Shown: in pieces, positions 11,201-22,765 of the stretch
Numbering within the stretch: position 1 is the stretch's first letter
How the letters are laid out: each line of letters begins with the position of its first letter
Source of the DNA: Cynocephalus volans
Lineage: Eukaryota; Chordata; Mammalia; Dermoptera; Cynocephalidae
Assembly (NCBI RefSeq): GCF_027409185.1
Contig: NC_084471.1
Span: 8,090,535 to 8,154,534 of the forward strand
DNA length: 64,000 bases
Reading direction: 5' to 3'
Made by a program: the position numbers and the translations under genes
Notes under the pieces: generated by a model
Database searches by the model: none
The model's input: the letters and a program-made list of their open reading frames with translations, nothing else
Told to the model about the DNA's origin: nothing

Positions 11201-11338
11201 CCTTTCCAGGCTTTTTATTTTATAGATGAAGAAACTGAGGCTTAGAGTTGAGGGGAGGTCACAATCCAAGGTCACAGTGCAAGTGTATAGAGGATAGAAA
11301 CCAGGTCGATAGCTCAGGAAAGATCCAGTTAGCAAAAT

Positions 11339-11512
11339 GGGCCGGCCTGTGGCTCACTCAGGAGAGTGCGGTGCTGATAACACCAAGGCCACGGGTTCGG
11401 ATCCCTATATATGGATGGCCGGTTGGCTCACTTGGGAGAGCGTGGTGCTGACATCAAGGGTTAAGATCCCCTTACTAGGCATCTTTAAATGAAAAAAAAA
11501 AAAAAAAAAAAG
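11339..11512 (+). mobile_element. CYN-type SINE, dimer
   Basis: Begins GGGCCGGCCTGTGGCTCACT, has the B box GGTTCGGATCC, the TATATATGGATGG linker, a second unit and an A tail. The TSD TCCAGTTAGCAAA lies at 11,324-11,336 and 11,514-11,526. It faces the SINE at 11,047 in opposite orientation. Confidence 0.92.
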
Positions 11513-11526
11513 GTCCAGTTAGCAAA

Positions 11527-12260
11527 TATTGTTAAGCATAGAAACACCCAGTGCCGACAATGCTGAGGAGGGGGCGGGATGACCACTCTCTTTTGCTGCC
11601 AGTTATCTTTAATCTTTAATACAGTAAAAAGTAGAAAGTAAAGCAGCATGGGAACTTTCTTTCAAGTAGAGTGAACTCAGAACTTTTCTAATTGAGGCCA
11701 GACTTTCCAGGTGCCCTCTCTGTGGGCATTTTATTTGCCAGGTACAGTTTTATCTGATGAAGAGCTTTCCTGCTACAGGCGTCTCTGTGATCTCTGCATA
11801 GCAAGTGACCCACATAGAAAAACTCATACATACCCAGACACCCTGGCACTGTGGGACGTCCCGTCTGTGTGCATGTGCACGCGCCCAGAGTGAAGCTACA
11901 GGAGCCCAGATTCATGGTGACTTACTGTGCCCTTCACTGAGCATAAAATTCGGGGAGGGTGACTTCACCCTGCTGCTGAGAAGCCAGCCCCAGCCAGAGC
12001 TGGAGTGACCTTGGGAGGGAAGGATGGCCTCAGGGAAAGAAGAGAGGTGCTTTGGGCACTAGTGAATACTCGGGTACTTTAATGTGAAGAGTCAAAGGCA
12101 TGTGACTTTATTTTGTACCCTCAGATGGTGAGGCAGGACATATTAATTACATTTTCTAATGGTAATAATTTGTATCTGCACATGGTTTATAGTTAGCAAA
12201 CTGCATTCCTCTATTAGTTATCACGTTTGATCCTGGCTTTGACGGCAGAATAGAGATCTC
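11527..12260. other. Unclassified intronic sequence
   Basis: No gene or clear repeat seen. AT-rich at the right end, where it passes into the old L1. Confidence 0.35.
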
Positions 12261-14554
12261 ACTCACTCATTAAAAAATATATATATGTAAAAAATATGTA
12301 TATATTGAGCACTTACTATGTGCTAGGGTTTATGCTGGCCCCCGCCAAGGGGAAAAACTGTAAGAACAGCCTCCGTCCCTGCCCTCTGGGAGCTGACATT
12401 GTTTTCCATGTGTCCTTGTTTAATCAGCTTCTTCAAGAAAGACCTTGGGTTGTTTCTAATCTTCTGCAATTGCAAACAAATCTGTGACCTTGCACAAGTG
12501 CTGCTTATCTGTAGGATAAATTCCCGGAGTGGGATTGCATGTTGAAAGGGTAAATATCAATGTGATTTTGATAGGTGTTGTTTCATTGCTGTCCACTACT
12601 GAGTGGCACCATTTGTGGCATTGCCAACAACAGTGTATGGCATTCCTGTTTGCCCTCAGCCTTGCAAGATAAATATGTTGGTAAGTGTTTGGATTTTTGC
12701 CAATCTGATAGGTGAGAGATGCTATCTGGGTGTTTCAATTTGCATTTCTCTTACTTATAAAAAGATTCTCCCATCTTGCTTATTGTTTGAGGGTCATAGT
12801 TTGCATGTGTGTGAACTGTCCTTTGCCCATTTTCTTTTGGGGTGTTGGTCTTTTTCTCCTTGATTTCTGAGAGCTCTTTATATGTTAGGAAAATTAGACC
12901 TTCATGATAGGAGGTGCACATAAGTTGTCCCAGGTTGTCACTTCTATTTTGACTTTCTTGACAGTATTTCAGGGAAAGACTTGGAGAAGTGTGTTTGTGT
13001 TTTTTAAGTGTTTATTCATCTTTTCTTTTATGGCTTCTAGATTTCAGACATAATTAGGAAAACTTTCCTAACCCCAAAGTTATAAGTGAACCCAGCCATT
13101 TTTTCTCCACTTTTATGGGTTTTATTATTTGCATTTGGAATTTATCCTGGGGCATGTGCTGAGGTGTGAACCCAGCTTGTCCTTTCCCACCCCATGGCTA
13201 CCGTAGTCACCTGACATCTTATTTTAAAAGGCCCACTTTACCCTACGATTTGTTATGCTGCCTTCATTGCATATGAAAGTACCATATTATTTCTGTGATT
13301 TCTTTGCTTCCTTGGTCTGTTTGTTCAAGACTACATTGTTTCAATTATTGAAACTCTTTAGGATTTTTTTTTTTACTGTAAGATTTTTCAATATCTTCAG
13401 GGCCAGCCAGTCCTTCCTCGTTTGCTCTTCTCAGTCTTCCTGCAGTTTCCTGCTTGTTTATTTTTCTATATGAACTTTAGAATCAATCTAATTCCACAGT
13501 CACACACAATGTACAAATTGGCTTAGAGAAAATGGATGTCTTTATGTAGCTAATTCGTCTATCCAGAAACACAGCCGGGCTTTCCGTGTGATCAGGTTAC
13601 TTTCGTGTTCTTGGGGGCTCTCACATTTGGCCCACGTACATTTTAAACATCTTTGTTAAGTTTAACCCTAAGTATTATGGCCCTTGTTGTTGTAGGTGGG
13701 GTCTTCTCTGTCCTTATATCTTCTGAGTGCTTCTTGTTTGTATGTAAGAGAGAGAGTATTTTATCACCCTGAAGTACGCTTTTATTATTTATAGTTCTTC
13801 AGTAGTTTCTCTTGGCTTTTCCAGGTGTGTAATAGTATCATATGAAAGTAGCAATAGTTTTGACTATTTCTATTCAATTTTTATACCTCGAATTTCCTTC
13901 TCTTGTCAAATTGCTTTTATGAATACACTCTGTATACTAGTCAGCAGTAGTGGTGGGGGCAGCATCTTCCTTTTTTCCCTGACCTTGGTGACATTGCCCC
14001 ATGTATGAAACTGAGTACTCACTCGCCCCTGAGCATGAAGCTGCCTCCTGGCTTTTGTGTTCATCTGTATAATTTTGTTAAAGAAGTGGCCATTGGTTCC
14101 TAATTTTCCAAGAGTGAGCATTGGCTATTTTATCAAACGATTTTTAGTGTCACTGGGGAGAACCATATGATTTTTCTCCTAAGATCTATTAAAATATGAT
14201 GAATTATACTAATGATTTCCCAATATCGAACCATCCTTGCATTTCTAGAATAAACCCCACTTGCTTCTGATGTTTTATTCTTTTGATATGGTGCTGAATT
14301 CTATTTGCCTATATTTTATTTAGGATATTTACAATAATATAAGTGAAATTGGTCAGTTATGTATTGTGCAGTTTTTGTCAGGTTTTGGTATCTATGCTAT
14401 ACTTTAAATTTTTAAAAAATGTTTTCTTCTTGTAGTTTGCTATTGAACAGTTTTAAAATTACCTGTTATTTAAGAGTTTGCTAGATTTCCCTCTAAAAAC
14501 ATCTTGCCCTGGTTGCTGTTGTTGAGTGGCAGCTGTTTTACAATTCCATTTCTT

Positions 14555-14709
14555 TTCTTTTTTTTTTTTTTTTTTTGTCTTTTTCGTGACCGGTACTCAG
14601 CCAGTGAGTGCACCGGCCACTCCTATATAGGATCCGAACCCGCGGGCGGTAGGTAGCGTTGCTGCGCTCCCAGCGCTGCACTCTCCCGAGTGCGCCACGG
14701 GCTCGGCCC
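14555..14709 (-). mobile_element. CYN-like SINE, GC-rich variant
   Basis: On the minus strand it starts GGGCCGAGCCCGTGGCGCAC, carries a CpG-rich replacement of the anticodon arm, a B box GGTTCGGATCC, then a shortened second unit ending in GTCACGAAAAAGAC and an A tail. The TSD TACAATTCCATTTCTT lies at 14,539-14,554 and 14,710-14,725. Confidence 0.9.
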
Positions 14710-15127
14710 TACAATTCCATTTCTTATGTGGAAGTTGGCCTGTGTAGACTATCTGTCTCTTATGGAATGAGTTCTGATATATTTGTCTAGAAATTATTTT
14801 ATTCAGGTTTTAAATTTTATTTGCAAACTACTCTCTCTCTCTCTCTTTTTTTTTTTTAAATTCCTGTTTCTTTGGTTATTTTCCCATTTGGTATTTTTTA
14901 GTTTGTATAGGGAGCTTTCACCCTACCTCCACCGCCTTTTATTAATTAGGTTTGTTGGTGGTTTGTATAATTTATTGGATTTTTTCCAAAGAGCTGGCTT
15001 TTTACATTATTTGTTGGTTCTACTGCTTATCTGTTTCCTAATGTATTTCTGCTTTAATCTTTATGAATTCTTTCCTTATTATTTCTGTTTATTTTGTGGT
15101 TCTTTTCTACCATGTTTAGACTGGTGC

Positions 15128-15156
<29 letters not shown>

Positions 15157-15165
<9 letters not shown>

Positions 15166-15329
15166 ATATAAGATGACCGGTAAGGGGATCTTAACCCTTG
15201 CTTTGGTGTTGTCAGCACCACGCTCTCCCAAGTGAGCTAACCAGCCATCCCTATATAGGGATCTGAACCCGTCCGTGGCCTTGGTGTTATGAGCACCACA
15301 CTCTCCCGAGTGAGCCCCAGGCTGGTCCT
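15157..15329 (-). mobile_element. CYN-type SINE, dimer
   Basis: Antisense dimer with both tRNA-like units and the CATCCCTATATAGGGATC linker. It is preceded by a (TTTA)n run at about 15,129-15,162 that doubles as tail and target. Confidence 0.85.
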
Positions 15330-16060
15330 AATTATTTATTTTTATCCTTTCTTTTTTAATTGTTACATGGAGTAAAGGCTAAAGCACTCTTCTGATCATT
15401 GCTGTAGCTGTATCCTATACATTTGGATACATGGTGTTTTGATTATTTTTGTTTTCTAGAAATCTTACAAATTCAGATTGTATTTCCTTTTTTGATCCAA
15501 GCATTGTCCAAGAGAAATTTTTAAAAATTTCCTGGTTTTTACATTAATTTCTATGTATATTGCCTTGAAATCATAAAATGTTTATTTTTTAACATTTTTG
15601 GCTGTTACTGAGATTTTCTTTGTGAGCTGATATAATATGGTCAATTTTTATGAATATTCCAACAGCTTAGCTCTTGAAAAGAAAGTACATTATCTATTAT
15701 TAGGATAGAGAGTTTGAAATATCGTAGGACCTTACTGATTATTTTATTTAGATCTTCTTAATTCTTACTTGTTTGGTCTACTTAATGTTTCTTGGACTGA
15801 GAAAGGTGCACTAAATTCTCTCAGTAGTGTGTTTTAATCTATTTATCCTAATATTCCTGTAATTTCCTCTTCCTGAAAATTGTTGCAATGTTATTTGGTG
15901 CATTATGAATTATATGATTAGCATTATAAGTTGTCTCCTTTGGCTCATTTAATGATATTTGTCTTGAATTTTCATTGCCTGATACTAAGATTATGGCCCC
16001 AGCTTTGTTTTTGTCTGCATTTGCCTTTCTCCCTTTGCTCCTTTTTTTACTTTTAACTAC

Positions 16061-16155
16061 TCTTTTTTTTTTTTTCCTGGCTGGTATGGGGATCTGAACC
16101 CTTGACCTGGTGTTATCAGTGCCACGACCTCCCTATTGAGCTAACCAGCCAGCCC
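16061..16155 (-). mobile_element. CYN-type SINE, monomer
   Basis: Poly(T), CCTGGCTGGTATGGGGATC, then the complement of the B and A boxes, ending GAGCTAACCAGCCAGCCC. Confidence 0.85.
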
Positions 16156-16408
16156 TTTTAAACATTCTACATTACTTTGTTTGAGATATGTCTCTTGAAT
16201 ACAGCATGGAGTTGGATTTTGCTTGGAATCTAATTTAAAATTCTTTTTAATTCTTTTTTTTCTTAAAGATAAGTGAGCTAAACCTATTTATATTTATTGA
16301 TATGACAAATGTCTGGTCTTCTGTCTGTCATATTGTGTATGTATGTGCATATATATGACTTTGTGTGTTGGGGGGGATAGTCTTTGACTGTTTGGTGTGT
16401 TTTCCTTG

Positions 16409-16530
16409 CTTTTTTTTTTTTTTTTAAATTTATTTTTTAAATTTTGGCAGCTGGCTTGTACAGGGATCAAACACCTGTCCTTGGTGTTGTCAGCACTGCA
16501 CTCTAACCAGCTGAGCTAAATGGTCAGCCC
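16409..16530 (-). mobile_element. CYN-type SINE, monomer
   Basis: Poly(T), GGCAGCTGGCTTGTACAGGG, then CACTCTAACCAGCTGAGCTA. More diverged than the neighbouring copy. Confidence 0.8.
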
Positions 16531-17119
16531 CTGTATTTATACCTTTTATATAATGTTCCTAGATCCCTTTTTCTTTAGACAGTATCTATTGTTATGAACA
16601 ACAATAAGTTTAATTTGTTTCCTCTTCTTCCCCCCTTCCCTTTCTCTTGTCACTACCCTATTTTAGCTGATACTATATCTAGTGATCCTAAGACATATAG
16701 TTTTTCCATTTTCATGGCCCTGGAAGCTCTCAGTCAGGCAGTATTCATGATAGTTGCTCCTGCCTCCTCATGCAATAACATGAAAACCAGAAGAGGTGGC
16801 AGCAGTTTGGAAGGTGATTCTGGAGACAGCTGTGAAGTGCTCCTTTAAGAAATGCTACAGCACCCGTGCTCTTGACAGTACAGATGGGGAAACACAGGTG
16901 TCACTGACACTGAGGAATTCAGAAGAAAGTCTTCCCAAGTTATGATTTTAAAAATTTATTCAGTTGCTTTTAGGGACTCCAGTTATACATTAGTTGGACC
17001 TTCTTTACATGTCTTCTATATCAATCTTTTTTTTTTTCCTTGAATTCTTTTGTCTCTGATTATTTCTGTTTGATTTTGTTGACTTCTCATTTTAATCTCT
17101 ACATCTTTTACTGTATTTT

Positions 17120-17179
17120 AGTTTTTTTTTTCTTTTTTTTTTTGGTGGCCAGTGCAGGGATCCTTGACCTTAGTGTTTC
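17120..17179 (-). mobile_element. 5'-truncated CYN SINE
   Basis: Poly(T) and about 40 bp of the monomer 3' part (GTGGCCAGTGCAGGGATCC). The TSD TTACTGTATTTT lies at 17,108-17,119 and 17,180-17,191. Confidence 0.8.
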
Positions 17180-17530
17180 TTACTGTATTTTGAATGGAAT
17201 CTATCTGGCATTCATCTCTAAAATGGTCTTTTCCTTCTATTTCTTTCTCGAGATCTGTCCATTCTCGCACATGGTCCTTGTGTCTTGCCATCACTTGTCC
17301 TTTCATTTCTTCCCTGGTGCTTGTATTTCTGCTTTTTGGTCTGTCTTTGTGGCTGTAATTAATTCATGCTATATTTTTGGATTTGAACTTTTATTTGTTC
17401 CATAGCAATATTTTTATGGTGAGGTTTTTTTAGTATATATAGAAGGAAATATTTGTGTTCCCTCCCCCCATTCCCCTTTTTTATTCCTTTACATTTTTTT
17501 CATATTTGAATTAGCTGAATTTTCCTGGAC

Positions 17531-18590
17531 CAGCAATTGACTGGAGGTTTTGGTGGAAATTTGGAGAGAGGCCAGGATAATTCTGCTGAAAGTTTCCCTC
17601 CTCTGTTGCTATGGTAGTTGATTGTTCCTTTAAAATATGGCCTTTCTCTGTATCCATTTCTTTTTTGCCTCTCAGAACCTACCGTGGTTCAAGAGGTCAC
17701 GTCCCTCCAGCCATGAGCCCTCTGGGTTCATTCAGCCACAGCTCCTGCCTTCTCCCAGCTTCCTTTTAGGAGGGGTGCTGTATTAGTCCATTTTGTGTTG
17801 CTATAATGGAATACCATGCTTTCTGGGATCTTCCACTGCCAGGCCCCCTCTGCACACCATTCTCCCCCACCTCACTGCCATATCTGCTGGATTCAGGTGC
17901 TTTGGGCCACCCTTCCATGTGGTTTGGAGTTTGTGGGGTTTCCCTGCCCCCTAGCTTCCCTAAAGCTGCTGCCTCATTCTTATTGGAAACAGAAGTCTCC
18001 ACCTGCCTAGGTTTTCTGTTGGTGATGTCCACCCAAAGAGCAAGCCACTACTTACTTGATTTCTGGCTTCAAAACACCTTAAAGGTTTTGGAGAAAGAAC
18101 ATTTTGTAATCTCTGCTCTGAAAATAGCCCTTCTTACAATGATCATTTCCTTCTAATCATTGCCACTGTTATTTCTTAGGCAGAAATAATATATTTATGT
18201 TCTGAAAGATTGTGGGAGAGTGGTGGGGCAGGAAGTACAGGACAGCAGACACTCCAAGCAGAGTGTGGAAGCTCTGGGTATTGATTTTTCATACCAAGGA
18301 GGGCCTGAGTTCCGAGACCAAAGAGCCCACCCCCCTCATTTTTATGGAAAAAGATGCTAAGTCCCAGGGAAGGGCAGAGATGGGTCCAAGGTCACATTGC
18401 CATTAGTGGCAGATCCTGAAGTTGTCAGGAGGGATCTGGATTTGAATTCTGTACTCCATGCTGTTTCCTGGGCCTTCTTCCCCAGATACCTCAAGGTTCT
18501 TTGAGCCTTAAGTATTTGCTCAGGTGTTAACTTATCACATGAGATTGAGCAGCATGTGCCCTTGCATCCCCAAGGTTAGTGCATTTAGCT
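17531..18590. other. Intronic sequence with MaLR-like start
   Basis: TATTAGTCCATTTTGTGTTG followed by CTATAATGGAATACC (17,781-17,815) matches the antisense terminus of MST/THE1 LTRs. The rest of an LTR does not follow, so it is a short remnant or an internally replaced copy. The remaining sequence to 18,590 is unclassified. Confidence 0.4.
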
Positions 18591-18594
18591 AGTC

Positions 18595-18700
18595 TTCTCC
18601 TCCCCATTGTGCAGAAGGAAATCTGAGGCCCAGAAAAGGAAAGTGACTTGCCTGAGGTCACACAGCATGCTGAAGACACTGCTGAGACTGGGCCAAGAGC
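18595..18700 (-). repeat. MIR fragment
   Basis: Phrases TGAGGCCCAGA and GTGACTTGCCTGAGGTCACA match antisense MIR. Confidence 0.55.
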
Positions 18701-18827
18701 ATTTTCATAGTTCAGCACTTTCAGAGTTTTCAAAACACTTTCTCATTGCTCATTCAACACACAGTGCCTGAGACTGTAGGCTGGGCCACTCTGCCCACAA
18801 GGTGTTCACAGCCTGGGGGGGCCAACA

Positions 18828-18890
18828 CACACACACGTGCGCACATGCACACGCACACGCGCACACGCACACACACACACACACACACAG
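18828..18890. repeat. (CA)n microsatellite with CG interruptions
   Basis: Alternating purine-pyrimidine run of CA and CG dinucleotides, pure CA at the right end. Frames across it are artefacts. Confidence 0.9.
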
Positions 18891-19680
18891 CAGGGCAACA
18901 TGCTCCAGTCAATGCTACAACGCAGGGGAGTGGGGATGCTGAGGCCAAAGACCACATTGTGGATGCACACTCCAGCCCCAGAGATACTAGCTGAGTCCCT
19001 TTGGACAAGTCATTTAACTTTTCTGAAAGTTCAGTAGGGGAGCAGGGGATGGGATTGGCTGGCAAGATACCTGTGCCCTTCACTGGGTGGTCAGGCTGAA
19101 CCAGCCACTGGACCAGGGCCTTCTGCTCCCCTGCCTCCTGTGACTGTGTAATGGCTCCTGACCCCATGTCACCCACTGTGTCCCCAGCCCCAAACCTCCC
19201 AGTCCCAATGAGTCCAGGTTTCTTCTTCCTATCATGGGGGTACCAGTGCCAGCTGGGGGTGGAGAGTTGTCCCCTTGGCTGGGGGAGCACCTTCCTTGGG
19301 GTGGGGAGGATGCATCCTGGACAGCAGATGCCCATCCAGGTCCCTTCGATCTTGTCAGCCTGGCCTCTGGCCCTGCATCTCTCTGTCTCCTTCCACGATG
19401 GGGGAGATGGACCCTCTCACAGTGCTGTGCTGCACTCAGAGCAGTTGCTGCTCCCCCATGGGACCCCTCTCCCTCCTTAAGCACATCAGCCCCCAGTGAC
19501 AGCAGAGCCAGCAAGGGGCATGTGCAGGTAAAGAGGACACGGGGGTCAGGCAGGCACTGTCCCCCCTTGACAGCTGAGCAACTGAGGCCCCGAGGCAGGG
19601 CTGGAGCGGCCCACAAGAGTCCATGGACAGGAAGCCCGTGAGCATCGCAGCCGTGATGGCTGGTCACCTGTGCACTGGCT
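18891..19680. other. Unique GC-rich intronic sequence
   Basis: Several overlapping frames on both strands but no domain or family motif and no splice-flanked open exon recognised. Confidence 0.35.
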
Positions 19681-19689
19681 TGCGGGCCT

Positions 19690-19800
19690 GGTGCGAGGCC
19701 TGTCTTGGCCACTGATTCTCGGTGTGGTTTGGGGATGTCATTTCTCTCTCTGAGCCTCAGTTTCCCCACTCTAGAGTGAGAGGTTAGACTAGGTGGTCTC
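19690..19800 (+). repeat. MIR fragment
   Basis: Contains CTCTGAGCCTCAGTTTCCCC and AGGTTAGACTAGGTGGTCTC, typical of MIR-derived sequence. Confidence 0.5.
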
Positions 19801-19984
19801 TAGTTTGGGACAGTACGTGGCTCTTAAACACAGTAAGTTCCAGAGACCTTCTTCCCTGTTTACTTAATCCTGTGTCCTATCCCGGCAAGCACATCACCAG
19901 CACTTGGTGGCAACTTCTAAGCTGTGGGAGTGGAGCATCCGGCTCTGTCATGTGTGACTTCTTACTATTTGGACTAATGCCTCT

Positions 19985-20175
19985 GAGTGTCCACTGTTCA
20001 CCAGGCATCTCACGAAAATCCCCTAATGGCTCTGCAAGAACGCCATGATGATCCCCGTGTTACAGAAGGGGAAACTGAGGGCAAGGGGTTGAATCACCTG
20101 ACTGGCAGTTGTTGGTGGAGCTGAGACTCAAATACCAGGGTCCAAGCCCGAGCCCTGATGCGCTGCCACACGAAG
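19985..20175 (-). repeat. MIR fragment
   Basis: Antisense MIR phrase TTACAGAAGGGGAAACTGAGG and adjacent CACCTGACTGGCAG-type sequence. Confidence 0.5.
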
Positions 20176-20793
20176 AAGTCTTAAAGTTTTGTAGTTGTCA
20201 TAGAGTGACACAAATAAGTGAATGCACCTTCTTGGTAAAAAATAAATCATACTTTATGGATCAAACTAAAATACCCCTTGACCATCATCTTCAATCCTGT
20301 TCTTGTCCCCAGAGGTGGGCCCTGCTCTCAGTTTGGGGTAGACCTGCCTCTCGTTTTTCTGTACATTCATTCCGTACCCGCATAGTAATTGTCACAGAGG
20401 GAGGCTCATGGGTGGGCGGGGCAGGAGCATGCTTTGGGCCTGAGGTCACATGGGTATTGGTCTGTAGCCAACTTGGCCCCATATGCAGTTTCTATTCCTG
20501 GGCCTCAGTCTCTGACACCAAATATGGCATGACTCGAGTCTGGCATCCTGAGCTGTGGTCAGGCGCAGGTTCAGGGTGCATAACCTGCCCCACAACAGGG
20601 CAGGGCTGTGTCTAATTCTTCCCTTTCCCAGGTGCCAGCATGGGGCCTGACCCCGAAATTGTTCTCTGAGGGGCCAAGTGAGTGAATGCATCAGTGAACG
20701 AATGGGCCCCAGGCCCTGCCTGCCCATGTACCCAGGGAGACAAGGCCTTGGAGAGCTGGTGACCCACTTCATTCTGCCTTTTCTCTTTTACAG
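20176..20793. other. Unique intronic sequence
   Basis: No repeat or gene recognised. It ends in a good polypyrimidine tract and CAG at 20,791-20,793. Confidence 0.35.
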
Positions 20794-20867
20794 GTGGACT
20801 TGCAGACGCAGAGGGCACGTGGAAGGCTACCTTCGTGTTGGTGGAGACGGGTGGCTGCCGTGCCAAG
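20794..20867 (+). other. A4GALT: Candidate untranslated exon 2 of A4GALT
   Basis: A strong acceptor (TTCTGCCTTTTCTCTTTTAC then AG, ending 20,793) precedes a 74-bp segment closed by a moderate donor AAG|GTGTAT at 20,867/20,868. It lies about 1.85 kb before the coding exon on the gene strand. The human gene is known to have alternative non-coding second exons, but the match could not be checked here. The second donor choice is open. Confidence 0.35.
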
Positions 20868-21299
20868 GTGTATCTCCAGGAGACCCACAGGCTGTCCAGA
20901 TCCCCATCTCCACAATGGACTGCCCAGGCTGGTCAGTGACCAGTCAGTGACATCACCATGGTTCCCTGCCCTTGATCCTGGGGAAGGCCTGGCCCAATTG
21001 CTCAAGCTCTGGGCTCTCAGTATGAGACCGCCGCTCAATTTCCGTCTGTTTTGGGGAGGGGATTGACTCCGAGGCTGTGCTGAGTGCCTCCACCCTTTCG
21101 TGCCCAAACTTTCTGGCCCCTGAAGTGGAAATGATGCAGCTGCCCTCCGGGGTTGCTGAGGGCCAGTGGGTGTGAATTTGGCATGGAGCAGTAAGAAGAC
21201 ACTGATGTTGGTGGCTGGGATTGCTGTTCTTAGTAAATACAGCGCAGGTCAATGTCACTGAGCTCTTCTGGTGCACTAGCTTTGTTGTGCCTCCTTTCC

Positions 21300-21580
21300 C
21301 GGGCAGGGTGGTGCAGTGGTGAGAGCACAGACTCCAGCCAGTGGCCTGGGTTCTAACCCCTGCCCTACCAGGTACTGGCTATGGGACTGCACAATTACTA
21401 AACTTCCCTGTGCCTCCATTTCCCCATCTGTAAGATGGAGGTAATGATTGCCACCCCAAGAGATGGTTATAAGGGTTTAGTGAGTTAATATGTGTGCAGT
21501 GCTGAGAAAGTCACCTGGCATGTACAGATGGACAATCAATATTTACTGAATGAACGAATGTGTGAGTGAATGAACATAAC
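21300..21580 (+). repeat. Near-complete MIR
   Basis: From the tRNA-like head (GTGGTGCAGTGGTGAGAGCA) through the core (TTTCCCCATCTGTAAGATGG) to the tail (AATATTTACTGAATGAACGA). Confidence 0.8.
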
Positions 21581-22250
21581 CCATGAGTGAGTTCCAGTGT
21601 TTCTGTCCTGCAGGTGGGAAGGTTGAATCCGGAGAGTTCAGTGACTTGCCCCAGGTCTCACGGCTGGTTCAAGCAGAGTTGGGGTTCCATGCCCCCCAGG
21701 CATTCACTTAGCCCCGTCCCCGGGTACAGGGCCCAAACCTGTCTTATTCCCCCAGTCACCTCCAGGGCACCCAGGAGTGTTCCTGGCTACTGGCAAGTGG
21801 ACCTCACCAGGGGAGTGAGGGTCCAAGGGCAATAGTACTAGTCAAGGTCATGGACTCTGGTGCAACCTCCTTGTCCCTTTCACTCCAGACCTGTGTCTGT
21901 GAGAAGCAAGCCCAGTGTTGGGTCTGGGGCAGCCAGGAGCCAAGAGACCACATCAAGCCTGGGGCAAAGGGTTTTGGGACCCGGCAGACATACCCTCTTC
22001 CCTGGAGCCGAGTGTCCTGCTTGTAAGTGAGCTAGTCACACCACTCATTGGCCAGTCCGTACTCAGGCCTGCAGAGCCCGTCTTCATGCGAAAAGTCTTC
22101 AGGCTGCTTGGTGGTTTGCCTCCAATGAGTCCCAGGCCTGGTTCATTCAGCTGAAGGGTGCATGAGCTGGGCCTCAAGTCATAGGCTGCCAGCATCAGCA
22201 GGCCCAGGGGGTCGGGCCTCGCCAGGCAGAGAGGCTTATGTGCCATGTGG
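21581..22250. other. Unique intronic sequence
   Basis: No feature recognised before the SINE at 22,267. Open frames are short and lack motifs. Confidence 0.35.
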
Positions 22251-22266
22251 CAAAGCCATCATTTTT

Positions 22267-22406
22267 TTTTTTTTTTTTGTCTTTTTCATGACCGGCACTC
22301 AGCCAGTGAGTGCACCGGCCATTCCTATATAGGATCCGAACCCCCAGCGGGAGCGTCGTAGCGCTCCCAGTGCCGCACTCTCCTGAGTGCGCCACGGGCT
22401 CGGCCC
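22267..22406 (-). mobile_element. CYN-like SINE, GC-rich variant, near A4GALT coding exon
   Basis: Same structure as the copy at 14,555: GGGCCGAGCCCGTGGCGCAC head, CpG-rich middle, GTCATGAAAAAGAC end and poly(A), read on the minus strand. The exact TSD CAAAGCCATCATTTTT lies at 22,251-22,266 and 22,407-22,422. It lies 313 bp upstream of the acceptor of the coding exon. Confidence 0.92.
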
Positions 22407-22765
22407 CAAAGCCATCATTTTTGACGGTACTTGCACAGACCAAACCCTAGCCTGGCCCACGCTGGTTGCACACCATAGGTGACACTGGCCCAGTCACCGG
22501 GGAGCTCACAGGTGTGTTAGAGAGTGAAGGGGACCCTGCCAGACTGCAGTCCATAGCCCACTGCTTCCACTTTACAGGTGAGCAGCCAGTAGGCCGGGAC
22601 TCAAACCCAGGCCACTTTGGAAGCTGGCGTTGGTTCTGGCTGATATTCACGGGAAGTGTTTTTCTTGTGGGCCAGGGAAGCCAGTGGCCTGCCTGAACGG
22701 TGGCGCTCGTCTCTTGCAGACCAGCCAGTTCCCACTGGAGGTTCCCGGTGTGATCTGGGGTGACC

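Larger units (their letters stand above)
12265..17530 (-). mobile_element. Old L1, long antisense copy, disrupted
   Basis: Antisense L1 landmarks occur in the right order. The ORF2 C-terminal and 3' region is at 12,420-12,900 (GATAAATTCCCGGAGTGGGA, CAATTTGCATTTCTCTTAC). RT-region phrases are at about 14,140-14,400. The endonuclease region is at about 15,960-16,300 (TGTCTCTTGAATACAGCATGG-like). An AT-rich ORF1/5' portion follows to about 17,400. Five CYN SINEs (14,555; 15,157; 16,061; 16,409; 17,120) cut it, so it predates them. It has many stops and no surviving ORF. Ends are approximate. Confidence 0.75.

Noticed and set aside
15128-15162. CRISPR-like or satellite array from TTTA repeats
   Set aside because: It is a simple (TTTA)n tail/target of the adjacent SINE; no spacers.
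18754-19769. 193- and 229-codon minus-strand frames
   Set aside because: They cross a CA microsatellite and MIR-derived sequence and contain no motif.
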